Shown here: piece after piece, positions 45,574-55,779 of the stretch
How positions within the stretch are numbered: the stretch's first letter is position 1
Layout: the number at the start of each line of letters is the position of its first letter
Source: Leptolyngbya sp. PCC 6406
GTDB lineage: Bacteria > Cyanobacteriota > Cyanobacteriia > Phormidesmidales > Phormidesmidaceae
Direction of reading: 5' to 3'
NCBI RefSeq assembly: GCF_000332095.2
Contig: NZ_KI913949.1
Location: 5,008,557 to 5,072,556 of the forward strand
Length of the DNA: 64,000 nt
Program-made: the position numbers and the translations under genes
The notes under the pieces: generated by a model
Told to the model about the DNA's origin: nothing
What the model saw: only the letters and a program-made list of their open reading frames with translations
Databases searched by the model: none

Positions 45574-45649
45574 GTAGGTTGGGTGCAGCGCTCGCGGAAC
45601 CCAACATGGCCCACCGTTGTTGGGTTTCACTTCGTTTCACCCAACCTAC
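45574..45649. repeat. Inverted repeat with GTAGGTTGGGTG arms
   Basis: GTAGGTTGGGTG at 45574-45585 pairs with CACCCAACCTAC at 45638-45649, with inner AACCCAACA / TGTTGGGTT arms. It forms a long hairpin of a type often dispersed in cyanobacterial genomes. Lies between secA and the PEP-CTERM gene; otherwise 45527-45783 is empty. Confidence 0.65.
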
Positions 45650-45783
45650 GCAAACTGATTTTGTGGGCCAGCGTAGCTGCCGTAGGCTGATTCAAACTTG
45701 ACGCTGCGCTAGAAGCTTCAGCTTTTGGACCTGTACTCAATAGCTTGCAGACTGCTACGGATACCTCAACCCACGCTTGCCAC

Positions 45784-45809
45784 AAAAAAGCCTCCCGCGT
45801 TAGGGAGGC
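45784..45809 (-). terminator. Rho-independent terminator after the PEP-CTERM gene
   Basis: On the minus strand: GCCTCCC-TAACGC-GGGAGGC followed by TTTTTT. A 7-bp GC-rich stem with a 6-T tail, 125 bp after the stop of the minus-strand gene. Confidence 0.8.
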
Positions 45810-45934
45810 CCATGTTTAGATGTACGTCTCAGTACAAGAGTTTTTGTAGCAGGTACTCTGACTCAGGGGCGACCCCAAGTAACGACCTGACTTAGGACAG
45901 CCCCTCTGGCAAGGAGATACTTGATTCCGATGTC

Positions 45935-46588
45935 CTAGGCGCGTCGCAGGCGGGAGCCAGCCCCTGCTAGCCCTACTGCCCCCAGACCGAGAATCAGACC
46001 AGGTTCGGGAACTGTTGGGCCATTGCCGCCATTATCATCACCTGTGTTGTAGAAGGTCAGGTGGGACAGGCCAGATTGGTTGCCACTAGGGCCAGGGGCA
46101 GGGGGGGTAAACCACTCACCGCTGGTCGTAGTAATGGCCTGACTCAAGCACCCTGCTGTAAAGGCCATGGCCCCTAAGCAGGAACCAGCATCGCCCTCAA
46201 TCATATAGAACAGATTGAACCCTGGTCCGCCCTTAGCGACCCAGTACTTAATGCCTGGATCACCCGCTCCAGGGGTGTAGCTCCAAGTGCCAGTAGCTGC
46301 CCCTTCAGGAGCAAAGCTCCACTCAGCGCCATCTACGCTGGGGTACGCAGCGCTGTTAATTTCAATTTCGACTCCGGTCTTCTCGTAGTCAAACTTGGCA
46401 ATGACCGGAGAGCCATTTACCTCGCAATTCCCAAAGCCTTGACCAAAGACGCCTGAGCAGTCGTTGCCGGATGAGAAACCCCAAACCAGACTAGCGGCTT
46501 GAGAAGGGGCTGATGAGATCAACAAGCTGGCTCCAGCTGTGCCTACTGCTAGGACAGCCGCGATAGAAAGGCGTTGCATTGAAATCAT
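45935..46588 (-). CDS. PEP-CTERM sorting-signal protein
   Basis: 217 aa from the ATG at 46588, with GAGG about 10 nt upstream; the frame extends 41 codons further. Signal peptide MQRLSIAAVLAVGTAGASLL cleaved after SSAPSQA, a beta-rich exported domain with three likely disulfides (Cys in NDCSGVF, GNCEVNG, GSCLGAM, AGCLSQ), and the C-terminal anchor VPEPGLILGLGAVGLAGAGS-RLRRA. This is the PEP-CTERM signal processed by exosortase-type enzymes. Probably surface-located. Function otherwise unknown. Confidence 0.88.
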   Translation of the reverse strand: MISMQRLSIAAVLAVGTAGASLLISSAPSQAASLVWGFSSGNDCSGVFGQGFGNCEVNGSPVIAKFDYEKTGVEIEINSAAYPSVDGAEWSFAPEGAATGTWSYTPGAGDPGIKYWVAKGGPGFNLFYMIEGDAGSCLGAMAFTAGCLSQAITTTSGEWFTPPAPGPSGNQSGLSHLTFYNTGDDNGGNGPTVPEPGLILGLGAVGLAGAGSRLRRA

Positions 46589-46880
46589 GGTTGTATATCC
46601 TCGCATAGTAAGGGTAGGCAGCTCATTGCTTCCGAGCCCGTACCTAAAAATACTACCCGTACTTAGACAAGTAAACTTAGACACCCAAGATTTTACGCAA
46701 GCCTCATACAAGTATTGTTACCAAGCCCAGGCCAGCGGCTCCCAAGCCGCGCAGATACACGCAATCCAATCCCCTAGGGGGGGATACGAATTGCGGGCAA
46801 CTTCATGGAAACTTCACAAAACCCTCGGTTCGCTTCAGGAACTTCTCAATCAAGGGGGAAATTTCTGTGCGGAATGGAAT

Positions 46881-47504
46881 TTAAGTTAGGGTCTTGAGAT
46901 GATTCAAAACTTGCAAAACATCGTAGAGCTCGTTGCGTTGCCGATTGAGAGAAAAATCATCAGAGAAACCGTACTGCGCTTGGTCTAATTTCACAAACAT
47001 AGAATAGGCTCCATTGCTGACCAGCCCGAAGGTGGGGCGATCGGAGACGGGGTCAGCAGACCTATAGGCCAAAGCCTGGGGCAATGCTACATCGATGCTA
47101 AAGGAGGTTCGTTTCGCTTCTACAAGGACAATCCAAAGGTGGTCCTGCACAATCAAACTGTCAATGCGCCCCTGGTAGATGTGGTTGTCCTCATCGGCAA
47201 TCTCGATCCGGATCGACGCCTCGGAGCGCAGTCGAAATGGGGAATCGTAGAAGCCTGCTAGCTCTAGCAAAGGAGCGATGACGATAAAATTTACGCCCCC
47301 TTCGAGGAGATGTCCATACTGGCGATGGTATAGATAGCGCTGCTTAATCAGATCTAGGCGCTGTCGCTCGGCTGAGGTCAGGGGGGGGAGTTCTACAGTC
47401 CATTCCGTAAAAAAGTCTGGGTCAGCTCGGTAGGACAATCCAAATCGAGTCTCTGCTTCTACAAGGCTATCAATGTAGTCGGTGATTGCTAGGGACTGCT
47501 TCAT
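46881..47504 (-). CDS. Stand-alone HsdR-N-like nuclease-fold protein
   Basis: 207 aa. Resembles the N-terminal nuclease domain of type I restriction HsdR subunits. PD-(D/E)xK core: GRIDSLIV, then LWIVLVEAKRTSFSIDVALP with Glu-x-Lys (VEAKR), and QALAYRS as the QxxxY-type motif. There is no helicase domain and no HsdM/S neighbours. Such stand-alone proteins are common in cyanobacteria and their job is unknown. Confidence 0.8.
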   Translation of the reverse strand: MKQSLAITDYIDSLVEAETRFGLSYRADPDFFTEWTVELPPLTSAERQRLDLIKQRYLYHRQYGHLLEGGVNFIVIAPLLELAGFYDSPFRLRSEASIRIEIADEDNHIYQGRIDSLIVQDHLWIVLVEAKRTSFSIDVALPQALAYRSADPVSDRPTFGLVSNGAYSMFVKLDQAQYGFSDDFSLNRQRNELYDVLQVLNHLKTLT

Positions 47505-47557
47505 CGGGTCTTGCTTGACCAGCGTGGGTTTAGTCTAAGCGTATTCCATCTAAAAAG

Positions 47558-48838
47558 TCAGCCCCCGCTTCGGGTCTGGGCTGCTTGCTGAAAGACCTGA
47601 CAATACTGCCGATGGCCACCGGGAAAAACCACATTCAGCCGCAGGGGGTCCGTGGTGTCTTGGGGATCGCCGGGGCCAGCGACCACCGTTTTTATCCCTT
47701 GGCGCTCTTCTATAGCGAGCGGGCGGCGGTTTTTTAACTCGCCACCGCTGCTATCGACATAGACCACCACATTGCCCCGCTCAAAGACGGTGTCAATGGC
47801 CTGGATGAGCTGAAGAAAATTGCGATCGCTACCGCCCCGCTTCGCCACGGGCACGCCATCTTCAACCACCACCTGACTGGTGACCGTGTCGCCCACACCC
47901 ACGATCAGCGGCATCAGGGCCGGATCAAAATGGTGCTTGACCAGGGCCAGCAGATCCGCCTGGGTCTGGGGAGCTTGGCGCACACTGAAATCGGGGCCGA
48001 GGGGATAGGTGCCCGTACGCTGGGCGTAGTAGCGATTGAGCAGAGCCAACACCCCGGCCTCCTTGATCGCCCCCCGCAGCATGAACTGAAAGTCCGTCGT
48101 GCCCGACTCCTCCCCCTGGGCCAGCCAAATCCGTTCCTTGCCGTCTTCGTCGCGCCCGTGGTTGGGGGCGTAGTGGACAAAAAAAGCATCGACTAAGCCC
48201 TGTTCATGGGCCTCCATGAGTAGAGTGTCCATGAGCTGGGCTATGGTGCGCTGGAGGTCAGCAAAGCGATCGCGCTCCCCCACCAAGACCCGATGAAACG
48301 TATTCAGGTTCGCGGTAGGAGAGGCCACATTATCCAGGGCCGAAGCTTGGATGCAGTGCTCTAGCGTAACGTCGTCAAGGGGTAGGGCATGGCCTTGGGC
48401 AAAGGCGACTAGGGCAGCACGGATGCGATCGGGCACGGCCCGGAGGAACGCCAGTTCCGCCTTCCTAACACCGGGATGAGAGACCTCCCCTTGGCGCGTT
48501 TGCCACTGTACCCCCCCCGCCGCCAACCCCGGCAGATAGTGACCCTGGGCCTGCCCTGAACCCCGGTCTAAGGTCCGCTCAATGATGCCGTTAACCCCCC
48601 GTTCCCCAGTGTGTTCTCCATTCGTGAGCACATAAAAATGGCCGTCGAAGGCTGAGGTTGCTGCTACGTAGGCGGGGTCAATGTGGCGATCTAGCGGATC
48701 ATTGACCAGTGCCATACAGACCCCGTCTAGGTCCTGGATGATCAGCAGGTTCTCTGTCTGGACCAGCAGGTCGGCAAAGCGATCGTGCTGGAGGGAATAG
48801 ATTTGCTGGTGCAGCGGGGTAACGGGGGCAGCGGTCAT
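47558..48838 (-). CDS. stpA: Glucosylglycerol 3-phosphatase StpA
   Basis: 426 aa. Removes phosphate from glucosylglycerol-phosphate, the last step of the compatible solute made by moderately halotolerant cyanobacteria. HAD-like N-terminal motif LLIIQDLDGVCMALVNDP (about 31-48), followed by FYVLTNGEHTGERGVNG, the C-terminal VGVGDTVTSQVVVEDGVP and the RGGSDRNFLQLIQ stretch. Length is as for StpA. The synthase ggpS is not in the window. Confidence 0.85.
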   Translation of the reverse strand: MTAAPVTPLHQQIYSLQHDRFADLLVQTENLLIIQDLDGVCMALVNDPLDRHIDPAYVAATSAFDGHFYVLTNGEHTGERGVNGIIERTLDRGSGQAQGHYLPGLAAGGVQWQTRQGEVSHPGVRKAELAFLRAVPDRIRAALVAFAQGHALPLDDVTLEHCIQASALDNVASPTANLNTFHRVLVGERDRFADLQRTIAQLMDTLLMEAHEQGLVDAFFVHYAPNHGRDEDGKERIWLAQGEESGTTDFQFMLRGAIKEAGVLALLNRYYAQRTGTYPLGPDFSVRQAPQTQADLLALVKHHFDPALMPLIVGVGDTVTSQVVVEDGVPVAKRGGSDRNFLQLIQAIDTVFERGNVVVYVDSSGGELKNRRPLAIEERQGIKTVVAGPGDPQDTTDPLRLNVVFPGGHRQYCQVFQQAAQTRSGG

Positions 48839-49306
48839 GGGCTCCTGGGATCCTAGGCAACAGGTTCAGGCTACCAGGATGCCCCACCCCGTTTCCGTAA
48901 TCGGCAGGTAATGGGGGAACGAATTGCCTGCCGATTGTGCCCAGGGTATGGGGCACGGCGGTGCGGTGCCCCTACAGGAAAATTCAGGGAAATTCGCAAC
49001 GTATCGCGGTATTCATCTCAATCCAGTACGCCCACGGTAGGGGCACACGGCTGTGTGCCCTCAGGGATGTACGCAATCCAACGGCATGTCGCTATGGCTT
49101 TTCAAGCATGGCAGTATGGCAAGGACAGAGGTGGCAAAAGCGATACGGAGTATTAAGGGAAGTCCAAACTTTTCCTGAGTAAGCCCTCTGACTGTCAAGC
49201 CACCCTTCAGAATTAGAGGAATAGGCCATTTGGGACTGCCTGCTGACGCTACGGACAGACAGCTTTAGGGTTTTCCCAGATGGCGGTTAGGAAGGAGACA
49301 CAATTC
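48839..49306. other. Intergenic region between stpA and the fructose operon
   Basis: 468 bp with short GC-rich palindromes (for example GTAGGGGCACACGGCTGTGT at about 49037). No regulator gene (such as fruR) is found. Any promoter of the fru operon must be here. No operator recognised. Confidence 0.4.
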
Positions 49307-51763
49307 ATGGTGAGCCTCAGTGCTGATGTGGTGCAGCTCAACGCCACCGTCGCGACCAAGCTGGATGCCATTCGCCAGGTGGGGCAACTGTTGGTAAAGG
49401 GGGGCCATATTCAAGCGGGCTACATCGACAGCATGGTGGCACGAGAATCCGCCGCCAATACCTATCTGGGCAACGGTATCGCCATTCCCCACGGCTTACC
49501 CCAGGACCGGGAGCTGATTTTGCAAACCGGGATCGCCGTGACCCAATTGCCCCAGGGGGTGGAGTGGAATCCAGGGGAAACGGTGCATTTGGTGGTGGGC
49601 ATCGCGGCCAAATCCGACGAGCATCTGCAAATTTTGCGAAACCTGACCCATGTTCTGGACGATCCGGCCCTGATTCAGCGGCTGGTCCAGACCCAGAATG
49701 CCCAGGAGATTATTGAGCAACTGACCCAAGGGGAGAGTTCTCCGTCGGTGCAGAAGCCGACGGAATTGGAACCGGGCTTTGATCAGCAGGTGGAGGTGCA
49801 AATTACCGGGGCGGCGGGGCTCCATGCCCGTCCGGCGACGGCCTTTGCCGCTTTGGCCTCCGCCTTTGAGGCGGATATTCGGGTGCAGGCGGGGGAAGAG
49901 ATCGCCAATGGCAAAAGCCTGATGTCTCTGCTGAAGTTGGGGGTGGAGTCGGGGCAGAGCATTCGCATTCTCGCCCGTGGTAAGGATGGGGCGGCGGCGT
50001 TGAAGGCGCTCCAGAACGCGATCGCAACTGGCTTAGAAGCGGAAGAACCGGAAGCAGAGCCGGATCTGGACCTGCCTGCCCTCACCCTCGCAAGCAAGGC
50101 CATCATCGGAGTGGCGGCGGCTCCTGGAATTGCGATCGCACCCCTGCACCACCATCACACCCAGACCTTGAGCTTTGCCGATACGGCTCCGAATCCAGCG
50201 GCAGAAGCGGAAAACCTGCGGCGGGCGGTGGCCGCTGCCCTGGGAGAATTAACTGCCCTGCAACAGCAGGTTCAACAGCAATTGGGCACGGCTCAGGGGG
50301 CCATCTTTGCCGCCCACCATGCGCTGCTGGCAGATCCGGACCTGATCGAATCGGCCCTGACCCAGATTCCCCCTAACCGCAGTGCGGCCTGGGCTTGGCA
50401 ACAAACGATTGAGGCGCGGGCGCAGTCCCTAGCGGCCCTCAGCAACGAGACCCTAGCGGGACGGGCTGCTGATGTCCGGGATGTGGGGCAGCGGGTGCTG
50501 CGCCACCTCTTGGGGGAGGTGGAAACGGCGAGTGAACTCCCAACAACACCCGTGATTCTGATCGCGGCGGAACTCACCCCCTCGGATACCGCCAGCCTAG
50601 ATCCCCAGCGAATTCTGGGCATCTGTACGGCGACGGGTGGACCCACCTCCCACACCGCCATTCTGGCCCGCTCCCTAAAGATTCCCGCCGTGGTGGGGGC
50701 GGGGGCGGCGGTACTGGATTTGGCCACCGGGGGCACCGCTATTTTGGATGGCAATGGCGGCTGCCTCTATCCCCAGCCCAGTGCCGAGGATCTAACCCAG
50801 GCACGGCAGCGACAGGGGGAACTGCAAGTGGCTCAGGATGGGGCACTGCGATCGCGGTTTCAGCCCGCCCTCACCCGCGATGGTCACCGCGTTGAAGTGG
50901 TGGCCAACATTGGCGCAGCCCCAGAAGCCGCCGCCGCCATCGAAGCCGGGGCAGAGGGAGTGGGGCTGCTGCGGACCGAATTCCTCTTCCTAGGTCGAGA
51001 CCAGCCCCCCAGTGAAGCAGAACAGTTCGCCGCCCTCCAGGAGATGACCCAGGCTCTGAATGGCCTACCCCTGATTGTCCGTACCCTGGATATCGGCGGG
51101 GACAAAGCGGTGCCCTATCTGAAGTTGCCCGCTGAAGACAATCCTTTCCTCGGCGTCCGAGGGATTCGCCTCTGTCTCCAAGAGCCGGATCTATTTATTC
51201 CCCAACTGCGGGCCATCTGCCGCGCTGCCGCCATTGGCTACGTGCGCATCATGTTCCCCATGATCGCCACCCTGGAGGATCTGCGGGCGGCCAAGGCCCA
51301 ACTGGAGGCGGTACGGGTGGAGCTGGAGACACCGCCCATCGAAGTGGGGATGATGGTGGAGGTGCCCTCGGCGGTGCTGATGGCGGCGGAATTTGCCCAG
51401 GAAGTGGACTTTTTCTCCATCGGCACCAATGACCTGACCCAATATCTCTTGGCTATGGATCGGGGCCACCCCACCCTGGCGGCGGCGGCGGATGCGCTGC
51501 ATCCAGCCGTTCTCCGGGCCATTCACCAGACTGTCCAGGCAGCCGAAGCTGCCGGGAAGTGGGTGGGGGTCTGCGGCGGTCTGGCGGGGGATCCCCCAGG
51601 GGCCAGCCTGCTCGTGGGTCTGGGGGTGAAGGAACTCAGCGCCAGCCCCGCCAGTATTCCGGCGGTGAAGGCGGCGCTGCGGCGGCAGTCCCTACCCCAG
51701 ATGCAGCGGCTGGCCCAGCGGGCGCTGAGCTGTTCCACGGCGGCGGAGGTGCGAGCCCTATGA
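49307..51763 (+). CDS. PTS multiphosphoryl transfer protein: EIIA(Fru)-HPr-EI fusion
   Basis: 818 aa from the ATG at 49307, fixed by AAGGAG at 49292-49297; an ATG at 49280 is in frame. Three phosphotransfer modules in order: EIIA with active His in [12 protein letters not shown] (about residue 63), HPr with active His in [18 protein letters not shown] (about 170), and Enzyme I with active His in [13 protein letters not shown], plus the PEP-binding C-terminal domain ([37 protein letters not shown]). It takes phosphate from PEP to the sugar permease in one chain. First gene of a three-gene fructose operon. Confidence 0.95.
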   Translation: MVSLSADVVQLNATVATKLDAIRQVGQLLVKGGHIQAGYIDSMVARESAANTYLGNGIAIPHGLPQDRELILQTGIAVTQLPQGVEWNPGETVHLVVGIAAKSDEHLQILRNLTHVLDDPALIQRLVQTQNAQEIIEQLTQGESSPSVQKPTELEPGFDQQVEVQITGAAGLHARPATAFAALASAFEADIRVQAGEEIANGKSLMSLLKLGVESGQSIRILARGKDGAAALKALQNAIATGLEAEEPEAEPDLDLPALTLASKAIIGVAAAPGIAIAPLHHHHTQTLSFADTAPNPAAEAENLRRAVAAALGELTALQQQVQQQLGTAQGAIFAAHHALLADPDLIESALTQIPPNRSAAWAWQQTIEARAQSLAALSNETLAGRAADVRDVGQRVLRHLLGEVETASELPTTPVILIAAELTPSDTASLDPQRILGICTATGGPTSHTAILARSLKIPAVVGAGAAVLDLATGGTAILDGNGGCLYPQPSAEDLTQARQRQGELQVAQDGALRSRFQPALTRDGHRVEVVANIGAAPEAAAAIEAGAEGVGLLRTEFLFLGRDQPPSEAEQFAALQEMTQALNGLPLIVRTLDIGGDKAVPYLKLPAEDNPFLGVRGIRLCLQEPDLFIPQLRAICRAAAIGYVRIMFPMIATLEDLRAAKAQLEAVRVELETPPIEVGMMVEVPSAVLMAAEFAQEVDFFSIGTNDLTQYLLAMDRGHPTLAAAADALHPAVLRAIHQTVQAAEAAGKWVGVCGGLAGDPPGASLLVGLGVKELSASPASIPAVKAALRRQSLPQMQRLAQRALSCSTAAEVRAL

Positions 51764-51821
51764 AACCGTCCCAATGCCTGGGGAAACCCAACCCCATCCT
51801 GCTCCAGAACCCGGAGGTGCG

Positions 51822-52817
51822 ATGGCTAAAGGCCAGTCGCAGACTATTGCCATGACGGTCCCTCAATCACAGATCCTCACCGTTACCCTCAATTCCGCCA
51901 TCGACCACACCGCTGCCATCCCCAACTTTGAGGCCAACGCCGTCAATCGGGTCACGTGGGATCAGGCGGATCCCGGTGGCAAAGGGGTGAATGTAGCCTC
52001 CTTCCTGGCCGACCTGGGCCATAACACTGCTGTCACTGGTTTTCTGGGGCAGGATAATGCGGCGCGGTTTCAAGCCCTGTTTCAGCAAAAATCCATTGCC
52101 GACCAGTTTCTCTATATTCCCGGTGCCACCCGCGTCAACATCAAGGTGGTGGATGAGGCCCAGCAACAGGTGACGGACATCAACTTTCCCGGCGTTACCC
52201 CCAGTCCGGAGGCGGTGGCCCAGTTGCATCAAACCGTGGCGGACCTGTTGCCGGATTGCGCTTGGGTGGTGCTGGCGGGGAGCCTGCCCCAGGGCGTTTC
52301 CCCCGGCATCTATCGCGATCTGACCCTGGCGGCGAAACAGGCGGGCTGTCGGGTGGCGCTGGACAGCAGCGGCGAGGCAATGGCCTTGGCGCTGTCGGCG
52401 CTGCCGGACTTGATTAAGCCCAATCGGGTGGAATTGGAGCAATTGCTAGGGTCTCCCCTGGCCACGGAAACGGCGGTGGTGCAGGCGGCTCGTCAGCTTG
52501 GGAATCAGGGCATTGAAACAGTCGTGGTCTCTCTGGGGGCAGAGGGAGCCCTCTTCGTCCAGGGCGATTGCGTCCTTCACGCCCAACCCCCTGCGATCGC
52601 GGTTAAAAGTACCGTCGGGGCCGGGGATGCCATGGTGGCAGGCACCATCGCCGCCCAGTTGCAGGGGAAATCCCTGGAAAATACGGCCCGCCTTGGCACC
52701 GGCTGCGCCCTGGGAGCCCTGAGTCAGATTGGTCCCCGTTTGCCGCCGTTGGCGGTGATTCGGGACTATGGGGAGGGAGTGACGTTGAGGGTGGGGGGTG
52801 ATGGAGTGGGGGGGTGA
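51822..52817 (+). CDS. fruK: 1-phosphofructokinase
   Basis: 331 aa from the ATG at 51822, preceded by GGAGG at 51813-51817; ATGs at 51774 and 51852 are in frame. PfkB-family kinase that turns fructose-1-phosphate into fructose-1,6-bisphosphate. Seen: LTVTLNSAIDHTA near the start, DPGGKGVNVASFLADLGHNT, VLAGSLPQGVSPGIYRDL, LIKPNRVELEQLLG and the catalytic AVKSTVGAGDAMVAGTIAA with the Asp base. It lies between the EIIA-HPr-EI and EIIBC genes, the classical fru operon order. Confidence 0.95.
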   Translation: MAKGQSQTIAMTVPQSQILTVTLNSAIDHTAAIPNFEANAVNRVTWDQADPGGKGVNVASFLADLGHNTAVTGFLGQDNAARFQALFQQKSIADQFLYIPGATRVNIKVVDEAQQQVTDINFPGVTPSPEAVAQLHQTVADLLPDCAWVVLAGSLPQGVSPGIYRDLTLAAKQAGCRVALDSSGEAMALALSALPDLIKPNRVELEQLLGSPLATETAVVQAARQLGNQGIETVVVSLGAEGALFVQGDCVLHAQPPAIAVKSTVGAGDAMVAGTIAAQLQGKSLENTARLGTGCALGALSQIGPRLPPLAVIRDYGEGVTLRVGGDGVGG

Positions 52818-52831
52818 TGGGGTAGTTTCCT

Positions 52832-52859
52832 GTAGGGTGCATTCGCGAAGCAATGCACC
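52832..52859. repeat. 28-bp hairpin repeat (copy 1)
   Basis: GTAGGGTGCATTCGCGAAGC followed by AATGCACC. Found identically at 59972-59999. The arms GGTGCATT / AATGCACC form a hairpin. In the 190-bp fruK-fruA gap, which also holds two more GTAGGGG-type repeats. Confidence 0.75.
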
Positions 52860-53007
52860 GCAGAAATGCCGCGCCCAATGCGGGATGTTGCGGTAGGGGT
52901 ACGGGGCTTTCTGGCCAATGCGGATGTTGCGGTAGGGGCACGGTTTCCGTGCCTGATGCAGAAGGGGACAGGGTGGTGGGGTGTAAAAACGATAAGGATC
53001 TAAATCG

Positions 53008-54810
53008 ATGACCAAAAAAATTGTTGCTATTGCCGCCAGTGCCGCTGGCAGTGCCCATACCCAAATGGCCGCTGCCGCTCTACAAAAAACGGCTCAACAT
53101 CTGGGCTATTCCCTTACGGTTGAGGCTCAGGATGGCAGTGCGGCCTATGAACCTGTGGCTGCCAGCGCGATTGAACAGGCGGATGTGATCATTGTGGGTA
53201 CCGATGGGCCGTTGGATCGCAGTCGTTTCAGCGGCAAGCCCGTCTATGCCGTCTCCACCAGTGAGGCCATTCGCAATACGGAATTTGTGATCCAAAACGC
53301 GATCGCGCTGGTGGAAAGTTTGGCGAACCCCGCCGCAATTCCCACGGTGCCCCACCCCTACGATCCCCACCCCGCCGATCCTCCCGTGGCGGCGGCTCCA
53401 CCCACGCCCAAATTTCTGGTGGGCATCACCGCCTGCCCCACCGGCATTGCCCACACCTTTATGGCGGCGGAGGCGCTGCAACAGGGAGCCGCCAAACAAG
53501 GCCACGAGATCCAGGTGGAAACCCAGGGCTCGGTGGGGGCCAAAAACCAGCTCAGCGATGAAGACATCGCCCGCGCCGATGCGGTGATCATCGCCGCCGA
53601 TACCCATGTGGATCTAGCCCGATTCCAGGGCAAAGCCCTGTACAAAACCTCCACCAAGGAGGCCATGAAAAACACCGCTGGCGTGATTGCCGCTGCCCTA
53701 GCGACCCCCGCCCCCACGGATGCCGCCAGTGCCCTGGATGCGGTGGCCCAGGCCAAGGCCGATCGCGCCCAACAGCGCTCTGGCCCCTACAAGCATCTGC
53801 TCACCGGGGTCTCCTTTATGCTGCCGGTGATTGTGGCGGGGGGCTTGATCATTGCCCTTTCCTTTGTCTTCGGTCTGGATCCAGCAGAGGGCACCTTGGG
53901 GGATGCTCTGCTGCAAATTGGTGGAGCCTCCGCCTTCGCCCTAATCGTCCCCGTCCTCTCCGGCTATATTGCCTTCTCCATCGCCGATCGCCCCGGCTTG
54001 GCCCCCGGCTTTATCGGCGGCATGTTAGCGGCGAATCTGGGTATGGGCTTTCTCGGCGGTATTCTCTCGGGTTTCTTAGCGGGCTATATTGCCCTGCTGG
54101 TGCGGGACAAGGTGAACCTGCCCGCTAACTTTGAGGGCTTGAAGCCGGTGCTGGTGATTCCCCTGCTGTCCACCTTGGCGGTGGGGTTGCTGCTGTTTTA
54201 CGTCTTTGGGATGCCGATCCGGTTTGTGATGACGGGACTGACCACCTTCTTGGAGGGGATGGGCAGTACCAATGCCGTCCTGTTGGGATTGATCCTGGGA
54301 AGCATGATGGCGGTGGATATGGGTGGCCCGATTAACAAGGCAGCCTATACCTTTGCCGTTGGGTTGTTGGCCAGCAATATCTATGGCCCGATGGCGGCGG
54401 TGATGGCGGCGGGCATGACCCCACCCCTGGGGCTGGCCCTGGCTACCCTGGTGGCAAAGCGCCGCTTCACGACAGCGGAGCAGGAGGCGGGCAAGGTGGC
54501 TTCGGTGCTGGGGCTATCCTTTATCACCGAGGGGGCGATTCCCTTTGCCGCTAATGATCCCCTGCGGATTTTACCCGCTTGTATTGCCGGATCGGCGGTG
54601 ACGGGGGGACTATCGATGCTGTTTAACTGCACCCTACGGGCTCCCCACGGCGGCATATTTGTCCTGGCGATTCCCAATGCGGTCAGCAATGTGGGGCTCT
54701 ATATAGTTGCGATCGCGGCGGGCACCTTTGTCACGACCCTAGCCACGATCCAACTCAAGCACTTCTTTCCCAAGAGGACAGTCACCCTAGCGACTAGCCC
54801 AACGCCTTAG
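53008..54810 (+). CDS. fruA: PTS fructose permease EIIB'BC
   Basis: 600 aa. Domain order: EIIB' (1-105) where the phospho-Cys is replaced (AASAAGSAHTQM), EIIB (about 130-235) with active Cys in ITACPTGIAHTFMAAEAL, then membrane EIIC from about 265 (HLLTGVSFMLPVIVAGGLII onward, ~9-10 helices). EIIC includes VDMGGPINKAAYTFAVGLLA and FITEGAIPFAANDPLR, a variant of the GITE-like sugar-site motif. Imports fructose as fructose-1-phosphate. AAGGA at 52994-52998 supports the ATG at 53008. Built like E. coli FruA. Confidence 0.95.
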   Translation: MTKKIVAIAASAAGSAHTQMAAAALQKTAQHLGYSLTVEAQDGSAAYEPVAASAIEQADVIIVGTDGPLDRSRFSGKPVYAVSTSEAIRNTEFVIQNAIALVESLANPAAIPTVPHPYDPHPADPPVAAAPPTPKFLVGITACPTGIAHTFMAAEALQQGAAKQGHEIQVETQGSVGAKNQLSDEDIARADAVIIAADTHVDLARFQGKALYKTSTKEAMKNTAGVIAAALATPAPTDAASALDAVAQAKADRAQQRSGPYKHLLTGVSFMLPVIVAGGLIIALSFVFGLDPAEGTLGDALLQIGGASAFALIVPVLSGYIAFSIADRPGLAPGFIGGMLAANLGMGFLGGILSGFLAGYIALLVRDKVNLPANFEGLKPVLVIPLLSTLAVGLLLFYVFGMPIRFVMTGLTTFLEGMGSTNAVLLGLILGSMMAVDMGGPINKAAYTFAVGLLASNIYGPMAAVMAAGMTPPLGLALATLVAKRRFTTAEQEAGKVASVLGLSFITEGAIPFAANDPLRILPACIAGSAVTGGLSMLFNCTLRAPHGGIFVLAIPNAVSNVGLYIVAIAAGTFVTTLATIQLKHFFPKRTVTLATSPTP

Positions 54811-54825
54811 CTCTAGGGCAGTTTT

Positions 54826-55779
54826 TTAGGGCACCTTGTAAGGTCCAAGGAATCGCTCACCATCAAAATGAATCAGGTGTGACGGTGAGTCTGCTACCCA
54901 TACCTCGGTTTCCCAGGCGATATCCCCTAGATAGCGACCCATGATAGCTCGGTTGGGGAAGGCGGTCACATAAACCAACCCAACCGTTGCGCCTTCAAAG
55001 GGTTCTGCCAGTTCAGTATGTCGTTTGGCATCAACCGGACCATGGCTCGTGACGGACTCCACCAGAATTAACCAGGTTCTGTCGGCGTAATACAGGACAA
55101 CATCGGGCATCTTGCCATGTGACTCTAAATTGCCCCCCAGTCTGGCCAGTAGAGCGGCGTCGAAGTAGCCCCACTTGTTGCCTGTGTCCCCGGCATAGAT
55201 CAGTAAGCTACCCGGTGCGAAGCGCGGAGCGAACTCCTCAATAACGGCCCGAATGAGTTCGCTATGCTCACCGGGGCTGAGGGTAATTTCCTTCCCCGGT
55301 GCCACCTTAACTGGAATGCGTTTATGCTTACGTACCTTGGCATATCGGGCAACCAAGGTTTCACGTTCAGCTAGATAGGCTATCAGTGTGTCATGCCATG
55401 CAAGCGTACCGAAGGTACGGATAAGGGTCAGTGCTGCGGCTTCGATCTGATAAACCGTCTTGGGGCTATTTACTGGGCGGCCAGGGTGATCTGGGTTGTA
55501 AAGCGCGATACCGGCGTCGCAAAACTGATGCATAGTTTGGCGGCGTATCGTCTCGCGTGTGTTCGGTGCATACGCTTTGTCATAGTGCTCCCGTATCCAG
55601 TCCATGATGGGTGTAATACCCATTAGCGGGTTGTCAGCATCGGCCCAGATCTTATCCGGAGTGAGGTTTAACAGGGCCAGCAGACACAGGGCAGAACGCT
55701 CATTCTGCTGGGCTCGTGGCAGACCCAATGCCATAATGATCTGCTGGGTAGCCTGGATGTAGTCGTTCTGATCGCTCAT
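54826..55779 (-). CDS. Type II restriction endonuclease, BsuBI/PstI family
   Basis: 317 aa. Seen: an N-terminal helical half (ALCLLALLNLTPDKIWADAD, NTRETIRRQTMHQFCDAGIA, NSPKTVYQIEAAALTLIR) and a C-terminal catalytic half with LIYAGDTGNKWGYFDAALLA, KMPDVVLYY and LILVESVTSHGPVDAKRHTE. These are hallmarks of the BsuBI/PstI enzymes, which cut CTGCAG. The PDVVL...VES pair forms the PD-(D/E)xK-like site. Starts by ATGA overlap with the methyltransferase gene, so the pair is one operon. The exact specificity is predicted, not proven. Confidence 0.92.
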   Translation of the reverse strand: MSDQNDYIQATQQIIMALGLPRAQQNERSALCLLALLNLTPDKIWADADNPLMGITPIMDWIREHYDKAYAPNTRETIRRQTMHQFCDAGIALYNPDHPGRPVNSPKTVYQIEAAALTLIRTFGTLAWHDTLIAYLAERETLVARYAKVRKHKRIPVKVAPGKEITLSPGEHSELIRAVIEEFAPRFAPGSLLIYAGDTGNKWGYFDAALLARLGGNLESHGKMPDVVLYYADRTWLILVESVTSHGPVDAKRHTELAEPFEGATVGLVYVTAFPNRAIMGRYLGDIAWETEVWVADSPSHLIHFDGERFLGPYKVP

